Assembly: GCA_012512995.1 (NCBI GenBank)
Contig: JAAZDA010000293.1
Coordinates: 1-11,841 of the forward strand
Direction: 5' to 3'
Source: Clostridiales bacterium
GTDB lineage: Bacteria; Bacillota; Clostridia; Lachnospirales; Lachnospiraceae
DNA length: 11,841 bases
Shown: piece after piece, positions 7,571 through 11,841 of the stretch
Layout of the letters: each line of letters starts with the position of its first letter
Position numbering within the stretch: position 1 is the stretch's first letter
Made by a program: the position numbers and the translations under genes
Notes under the pieces: generated by a model
Seen by the model: only the letters and a program-made list of their open reading frames with translations
Told to the model about the DNA's origin: nothing
The model's database searches: none

Positions 7571-8476
7571 TTAGTTTATAGTCTGTTTCGCATATCCGAA
7601 AGTCTTCATGTACACATCAAGCGCGTCGTGCCAGTCGGCATACATGTGATCAGTTGTCAGTCTGAACATATAGTTATCAAGTATAGAATAGTGCGGACGC
7701 GGCGCTGATGCCGGGTTGCTCTTATAATATTCCTCTGTTGAGACAGGGACTATCTCTGTGGATTTACCGGCTTTCTTCATGATCTCTGCGGCAAAATCGG
7801 CCCACATTGTGGAGCCTTCGCATGTCCCGTGGAACAGACCGTAATTATCTGTAGGAAGAAGATAGTTGATGGCCTTTGCAAGCTCTATCGTGCTGGTCGG
7901 GGATCCGAACTGGTCATCTACGACAGTCAGTTTATCATGAGTCTCTGAGAGCTTGAGCATTGTTTTGACAAAGTTCTTGCCCTCGCCGTAGAGCCATGCC
8001 GTGCGGATGATGAAATACCTATCGGCGAAGTCCTTCACAAAATTCTCACCGGCAAGTTTTGTTATGCCGTAGACACTCTTCGGACCTGTCACATCAAATT
8101 CTGTGAGAGCCTTTTCTGAATTGCCGGGGAAAACATAATCGGTAGATATGTGTATGAGTTTTGCGTGGCTGTCCGTAGCTGCAATTGCGAGATTGCGTGG
8201 ACCTATTGCGTTGATCTTATAGTTGAGGTCGAGGTGTGTCTGAGCTGCGTCGACTGCTGTATATGCAGCGCAGTTTATGATCGCGTAGGGCTTGACCTCG
8301 CGGGCAAAATCCAGGACGTCTTCAACCTTTGTGATATCAAGGAGCTTATCGACTTTGACGAAACCGGGTTCAGCAACGTCTGTGTTGACGAGATGATACT
8401 CGGGATCCTGACTCAGTAATTTGTTGATGGCGATACCGAGCTGGCCGTTGCAGCCGGTGACAATTATGTTCTTCAT
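7571..8476 (-). CDS. rfbD: dTDP-4-dehydrorhamnose reductase (RmlD)
   Basis: This 301-residue short-chain dehydrogenase/reductase performs the last step of dTDP-L-rhamnose synthesis: NAD(P)H-dependent reduction of dTDP-4-dehydro-L-rhamnose in the cytoplasm. The N-terminal dinucleotide motif GCNGQLG is at 8-14, STDYVFPG at 111-118, and the catalytic YGITK at Y136-K140. RTAWLYGEGKNFV and DDQFGSPT are also family hallmarks, and the length is normal. GGAGGG (8481-8486) lies 4 bases before the ATG at 8476; an in-frame ATG at 8527 would add residues before the nucleotide-binding strand. The earlier pathway genes (rfbA, rfbB, rfbC) are not in the window and would have to be elsewhere. The DUF212 gene follows closely on the same strand. 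Confidence 0.93.
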   Translation of the reverse strand: MKNIIVTGCNGQLGIAINKLLSQDPEYHLVNTDVAEPGFVKVDKLLDITKVEDVLDFAREVKPYAIINCAAYTAVDAAQTHLDLNYKINAIGPRNLAIAATDSHAKLIHISTDYVFPGNSEKALTEFDVTGPKSVYGITKLAGENFVKDFADRYFIIRTAWLYGEGKNFVKTMLKLSETHDKLTVVDDQFGSPTSTIELAKAINYLLPTDNYGLFHGTCEGSTMWADFAAEIMKKAGKSTEIVPVSTEEYYKSNPASAPRPHYSILDNYMFRLTTDHMYADWHDALDVYMKTFGYAKQTIN

Positions 8477-8508
8477 TGAACCCTCCAGAAAGATGTAGAT
8501 TTTGAACT

Positions 8509-8544
8509 TATTACTATTATGATACAAGCGTGGGAAATTTTAAA
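8509..8544 (-). promoter_or_regulatory. Weak candidate promoter for rfbD within the rfbD/araC-type intergenic region
   Basis: On the minus strand TTTAAA (8544-8539) and CATAAT (8521-8516) are 17 bases apart, with transcription expected to start near 8509. The -35 matches consensus at only four of six positions. The rest of the 242-base gap (8477-8718) is AT-rich and shows no gene or convincing terminator. Confidence 0.25.
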
Positions 8545-8718
8545 GGTTAATCCCCATGGCCGGCAAATATCTAATACGTAGAAATTCACTTTACTGTCTA
8601 TATTGCATTCATAAAGCTACTTTCCACTGAATTAGTTAGATTTTGTCATAATTCAGGAAAAATATCACTGTTTTATGAAAAAACATTGATAAATATATAC
8701 TCAATATAAAGAGTATCG

Positions 8719-9552
8719 CTACCACTTCTTCCAATACTCGAGTGGGGTCATGTTCTCCTGCGCACGGAAGACTTTGATGAAGTAGCCGGCTTCCTGAAAG
8801 CCGCAACCCAGGGCAATTTCGGCGACTGAGTCGTCAGAAAATCGAAGGAACGATTTGGCATGGGATATTCTGATTGCTGTCAGGTCGCTGGTTATCGAGG
8901 CTCCATAGTGCTTGCGGTACTCGCGGGAGAGATGGTATTTGCTGACGAAAAAAGTTCTGGCGAGGAGGTCGAGTTCGACCTTTTCTTTATAGTGAGCCTC
9001 AAGGTATTGGTGGACGGAGACAAGCTTGCCAGACAGAGGCGTATTAGCGCTCTGATCCTCAGCACTTTCAAGGCAGCAGGCGGTGACGATGTCTGTGATG
9101 TACTTGTTGCTGAGGAGCTCCATATATGAGGCCTTTTTCTTGTGTGTGTCAAAGAGTTTCTGCAGGCTTTCAGTAAAAACAAGAAGATTGCCGGGCTTGA
9201 AAACGGGCTCTCCGCCCTGCGAAACATACGCGGAGTAAGAGGATGCCGCTTCGGGCCCGTCATAGTGTATCCAGAAAAGACTCCAGGGATCATCTGCGCT
9301 GCTCTCGTGTGAATATGCGCCGGAGCAGTCTATCCAGACGCAGTCACCGGATCCTATGGAGTATTTTGTTTTGCCGATGGAGACTGTGCCACTGCCGGAA
9401 AGGACGACAAAGAACAGAAAAGAATTCAGGTTAGATCGTCTGCTGACATGGGGCTCGAGGCTCTGTAGGATCCCGATCTCCTGGATGTAATAAAAGTGAC
9501 TCCTGGCGTATGAAGAGGGCGTTTCAAGTATACGATCTGAGGATGATTTCAT
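8719..9552 (-). CDS. AraC-family transcriptional regulator
   Basis: This 277-residue regulator has an N-terminal cupin-like sensor (about 25-110; GSGTVSIGKTKYSIGSGD is a typical beta-barrel stretch) and a C-terminal AraC DNA-binding domain (about 178-277). The first helix-turn-helix lies near 194-215 (LDLLARTFFVSKYHLS), the second near 243-265 (VAEIALGCGFQEAGYFIKVF). The protein ends in the usual TPLEYW. It has no extra domain, unlike the AraC-MBL protein at the left edge. The ribosome binding site is weak (TAGG about 8 bases before the ATG), suggesting low expression. It lies between rfbD on the same strand and the divergent gmd gene, so it may control surface-sugar genes or itself. The neighbours do not tell what its effector is; many proteins of this shape sense sugars. 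Confidence 0.93.
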   Translation of the reverse strand: MKSSSDRILETPSSYARSHFYYIQEIGILQSLEPHVSRRSNLNSFLFFVVLSGSGTVSIGKTKYSIGSGDCVWIDCSGAYSHESSADDPWSLFWIHYDGPEAASSYSAYVSQGGEPVFKPGNLLVFTESLQKLFDTHKKKASYMELLSNKYITDIVTACCLESAEDQSANTPLSGKLVSVHQYLEAHYKEKVELDLLARTFFVSKYHLSREYRKHYGASITSDLTAIRISHAKSFLRFSDDSVAEIALGCGFQEAGYFIKVFRAQENMTPLEYWKKW

Positions 9553-9599
9553 ATGTAATGCCTACGCAAAAATTTACCATTTTACAGCAACATAATTCA

Positions 9600-9628
9600 T
9601 TGAATGCCTTAATTGCGGCATGTATACT
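9600..9628 (+). promoter_or_regulatory. Candidate promoter for gmd-fcl
   Basis: TTGAAT (9600-9605) and TATACT (9623-9628) are separated by exactly 17 bases. They match consensus at four and five of six positions. Transcription would start near 9635, giving a leader of about 158 bases ahead of gmd. Confidence 0.4.
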
Positions 9629-9648
9629 GTGTCAAAAGCAACAAAGAA

Positions 9649-9677
9649 ATTATACCATTGCACTACATAATGGTCTA
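9649..9677 (-). promoter_or_regulatory. Candidate promoter for the AraC-family regulator with extended -10
   Basis: On the minus strand TAGACC (9677-9672), 17 bases and a perfect TATAAT (9654-9649) form a promoter. TGG directly before TATAAT makes an extended -10. Transcription would start near 9642, about 90 bases before the regulator start codon. Confidence 0.55.
9654..9674. promoter_or_regulatory. Inverted repeat inside the regulator promoter, operator candidate
   Basis: ACCATT (9654-9659) and AATGGT (9669-9674) are perfect inverted copies around 9 bases. They occupy the spacer between the -35 and -10 of the minus-strand promoter. A protein bound here would block that promoter, consistent with autoregulation, but AraC-type proteins more often bind direct repeats. 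Confidence 0.4.
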
Positions 9678-9688
9678 GACAATAATGC

Positions 9689-9764
9689 ATGATCAATGGA
9701 TCATCAGCGCAGCGTGCGCAATGCGATGGTAATACAATCGCATAAGCGACAAAGGCTTTCGCAT
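9689..9764 (+). other. Repeat-rich gmd leader with alternative pairings
   Basis: Three hairpins follow one another: ATGATC/GATCAT with a 4-base loop (9689-9704), GCGCA/TGCGC with a 3-base loop (9707-9719), and ATGCGAT/ATCGCAT with a 9-base loop (9721-9743). A further TCGCAT at 9759-9764 could pair with the same ATGCGA (9721-9726), so two structures compete. There is no U tract, so a simple terminator is not indicated. No known riboswitch was recognised. Confidence 0.4.
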
Positions 9765-9792
9765 GAAATTTGCTCAAGCATGGAGGATAAGA

Positions 9793-10890
9793 ATGTCTGA
9801 TAAGAAAAGAGCACTCATAACAGGAATCACGGGGCAGGACGGTTCATACCTTGCGGAGTTCCTTCTTGAAAAGGGTTACGATGTCCACGGTACTATCCGC
9901 AGATCTTCAACAGATTTTCTTGAGAGGATAGCGCATCTCGATGGAAAACCTGATTTCCATCTTCATTATGCGGATCTATCGGACACATCGAGCCTTGTGA
10001 GCGTCATAGGCTCGGTGAGGCCTGATGAAATATATAATCTCGCGGCGCAGAGCCACGTGCAGGTGAGTTTTGACGTTCCGGAATACACTGCTGGCGTCGA
10101 TGCTGTCGGTGTGCTACGAATACTTGAGGCGGTGAGGAACACAGGACTTGCAGAAACCTGCAGGATCTATCAGGCTTCCACGTCGGAGCTTTTCGGTAAG
10201 GTCGAGGCTGTGCCACAGAGCGAGACCACACCGTTCCATCCATATAGTCCATATGCTGTGGCAAAACTCTATGGCTACTGGATAGTCGAGGAATACAGGG
10301 AAGCATACAAGATGTTCTGCTGCTCGGGAATCCTGTTCAATCATGAATCAGAACGCCGCGGCGAAACATTTGTCACGAGGAAGATAACACTTGCGGCGGC
10401 ACGTATTAAGCAGGGCAAGCAGGACAAGCTGTATCTCGGCAATCTGTCAAGTCTTCGCGACTGGGGATACGCAAAGGATTATGTCGAGTGCATGTGGATG
10501 ATCCTGCAGCATGATAAGCCGGAAGATTACGTCATAGCGACAGGCGTTCAACACAGCGTCCGCGAGTTCGCGACACTGGCTTTCCATTATGCCGGTATCG
10601 AGCTTGAATTCAGGGGCGAAGGGATAAACGAAAAGGGCTATGATAAGGCTACAGGAAAAGTGCTCGTCGAAGTGAGCCCTGATTTCTACCGGCCGACTGA
10701 TGTCGTGAATCTTCTGGGCGACCCAACTAAAGCAAGGACTACACTAGGGTGGAACCCGCTTACAACAAGTTTTGACGAGCTGGTAAAACTAATGGTCGAT
10801 TCGGACATGAGAAAAGTAGCAGTCGAGAGAATGAACGAACGCGTACAGGAAAACCTGGAGGAATACCTCGAGAAAGGTGTTGTCAAATGA
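9793..10890 (+). CDS. gmd: GDP-mannose 4,6-dehydratase
   Basis: This 365-residue enzyme converts GDP-D-mannose to GDP-4-dehydro-6-deoxy-D-mannose, the first step toward GDP-L-fucose, in the cytoplasm. The N-terminal NADP motif is GITGQDGSYL (11-20). The catalytic residues are in place: T130 and E132 in STSELFG, and Y154-K158 in SPYAVAK. Other hallmarks are NLAAQSHVQVSF, NHESERRGETFVTRKI, RDWGYAKDYVE and RPTDVVNLLGDP. Length is normal for the family. The start is chosen by GGAGGA (9782-9787), 5 bases before the ATG at 9793; an in-frame ATG at 9763 lacks a good site and lies in the leader repeats. Its stop overlaps the fcl start, so the two are translated together. Confidence 0.95.
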   Translation: MSDKKRALITGITGQDGSYLAEFLLEKGYDVHGTIRRSSTDFLERIAHLDGKPDFHLHYADLSDTSSLVSVIGSVRPDEIYNLAAQSHVQVSFDVPEYTAGVDAVGVLRILEAVRNTGLAETCRIYQASTSELFGKVEAVPQSETTPFHPYSPYAVAKLYGYWIVEEYREAYKMFCCSGILFNHESERRGETFVTRKITLAAARIKQGKQDKLYLGNLSSLRDWGYAKDYVECMWMILQHDKPEDYVIATGVQHSVREFATLAFHYAGIELEFRGEGINEKGYDKATGKVLVEVSPDFYRPTDVVNLLGDPTKARTTLGWNPLTTSFDELVKLMVDSDMRKVAVERMNERVQENLEEYLEKGVVK

Positions 10891-11831
10891 TGGAAAAAGA
10901 AGCAAAGATTTATGTGGCGGGGCACCGCGGAATGGTCGGATCTGCGATTGTTCGCGAACTGAATCGCCAGGGATACAACAATATAATTACCAGGACGCAC
11001 AAGGAACTTGATCTGACAAGGCAGGGAGCAGTCGAGGAGTTCTTCGCCAGGGAGAAGCCGGATTATGTTTTTGTGGCTGCGGCGAAGGTCGGCGGGATCG
11101 CGGCAAACGAGGAAGCGCTCGCGGATTTCATGTACGACAACATGATCCTAGAGATGAATGTCATCCATTCAGCATGGAAGAATAAGGTGAAGAAGCTCGA
11201 GTTCCTCGGATCGTCATGCATTTATCCGCGCATGGCGCCGCAACCGATGAAGGAGAACGTTCTGCTCACAGGACCACTCGAGAAAACAAATGAGGCCTAT
11301 GCACTCGCGAAAATATCAGGACTTAAGTATTGCGAGTTCCTGGACAGACAGTACGGTCAGGACTACATAAGCGTGATGCCGACTAATCTTTACGGACCGA
11401 ATGACAATTATCACCCGGAACACAGCCACGTTCTTCCGGCTCTCATCAGACGTTTTCATGAGGCAAAGGAGCAGGATCTTCCGGTCGTTACCTGCTGGGG
11501 AGATGGAAGCCCGCTCCGTGAATTCCTTTATGTTGATGACCTGGCGAACCTCTGTGTTTTCCTTATGAATAATTACTCCGGAACTGAGACGGTGAACGCC
11601 GGCACAGGCAAGGAACTCACGATTAAGGAACTCGCTGAGACTGTCGCCCGCGTTGTCGGGTACAAGGGTGAGATCAGGTGGGATGCATTGAGACCGAACG
11701 GCACACCGAGAAAACTCCTGGATGTTTCAAAGGCGACAGAACTTGGCTGGACTTACAAGACGGAACTTGAGGACGGCATCAGGGAGACATATCATGATTT
11801 CCTGACGAACCCTATCAGGGCAGAACGTTGA
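10887..11831 (+). CDS. fcl: GDP-L-fucose synthase (4-keto-6-deoxymannose epimerase/reductase)
   Basis: This 314-residue enzyme epimerises and reduces the gmd product to GDP-L-fucose using NADPH. The nucleotide-binding motif is GHRGMVGS (G12, G15, G18). Catalytic S109 lies in GSSCIYP and Y138-K142 in YALAK. The epimerase acid/base pair C111 and H181 (in HPEHSHVLP) is present by comparison with the E. coli enzyme. VAAAKVGGI and GDGSPLREFLYVDDLA are also diagnostic. The ATG overlaps the gmd stop as ATGA; a second ATG follows immediately at 10890, but the first is better placed relative to AAAGG (10873-10877). GDP-fucose made here would feed fucosyltransferases for a capsule, exopolysaccharide or glycoprotein not encoded in the window. 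Only ten bases remain after the stop, with nothing recognisable. Confidence 0.95.
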   Translation: MMEKEAKIYVAGHRGMVGSAIVRELNRQGYNNIITRTHKELDLTRQGAVEEFFAREKPDYVFVAAAKVGGIAANEEALADFMYDNMILEMNVIHSAWKNKVKKLEFLGSSCIYPRMAPQPMKENVLLTGPLEKTNEAYALAKISGLKYCEFLDRQYGQDYISVMPTNLYGPNDNYHPEHSHVLPALIRRFHEAKEQDLPVVTCWGDGSPLREFLYVDDLANLCVFLMNNYSGTETVNAGTGKELTIKELAETVARVVGYKGEIRWDALRPNGTPRKLLDVSKATELGWTYKTELEDGIRETYHDFLTNPIRAER

Positions 11832-11841
11832 TCAACGAATC

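Noticed and set aside
8697..8716. Hairpin ATACTC/GAGTAT just after the AraC-family regulator as its terminator
   Set aside because: The stem is only six AT-rich pairs and is not followed by a clean U tract on the minus strand.
9606..9635. Consensus TTGACA on the minus strand (9635-9630) as the regulator -35
   Set aside because: No acceptable -10 lies 16 to 19 bases downstream; the extended TATAAT at 9654-9649 is a better candidate.
9763..9792. Upstream ATG for gmd
   Set aside because: It lies within the leader repeats, has no ribosome binding site, and the ATG at 9793 has GGAGGA at proper spacing and the usual family N-terminus.

Overview
The window looks like a chromosomal segment of a low- to mid-GC Gram-positive anaerobe, most likely a Clostridia/Lachnospiraceae gut or rumen bacterium. 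This is inferred from three things: a lipoprotein solute-binding protein with a Gram-positive style lipobox, strong GGAGG-type ribosome binding sites, and a CUT1 sugar transporter operon without its own ATPase beside a cytoplasmic GH3 glycosidase. No database search was possible, so the genus is open.

Left half (1-6988): a carbohydrate uptake and hydrolysis locus. A minus-strand regulator runs off the left edge. It reads in one uninterrupted frame from an AraC-type cupin sensor, through an AraC helix-turn-helix domain, into a metallo-beta-lactamase-fold (MBL) hydrolase domain carrying THGHYDH. This AraC-MBL fusion is the most unusual item here. Divergent from it, across a 370-base AT-rich intergenic region with two 15-base direct repeats next to a TATAAT box, lie a substrate-binding lipoprotein, two CUT1 permeases and a signal-less GH3 beta-glycosidase of the xylosidase/glucosidase type. 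The simplest reading is that oligosaccharide is captured and imported, then cleaved in the cytoplasm, under control of the divergent regulator. A stem-loop after the binding-protein gene probably sets its expression above that of the permeases. A 16-bp hairpin with A and T tracts closes the operon and probably also terminates the opposing minus-strand genes.

Right half (7055-11831): nucleotide-sugar and cell-surface genes. On the minus strand are a divergent-PAP2 (DUF212) membrane protein and dTDP-4-dehydrorhamnose reductase (rfbD/rmlD), probably one operon, and then a second, ordinary AraC-family regulator. Divergent from that regulator, gmd and fcl overlap by ATGA and form the two-enzyme pathway from GDP-mannose to GDP-L-fucose. 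The regulator/gmd intergenic region has candidate overlapping, facing promoters, an inverted repeat inside the regulator promoter, and a leader rich in inverted repeats ahead of gmd. Together the rhamnose and fucose genes suggest synthesis of a surface glycan, with its glycosyltransferases outside the window.

No tRNA, rRNA, CRISPR array, insertion sequence or phage gene was recognised.
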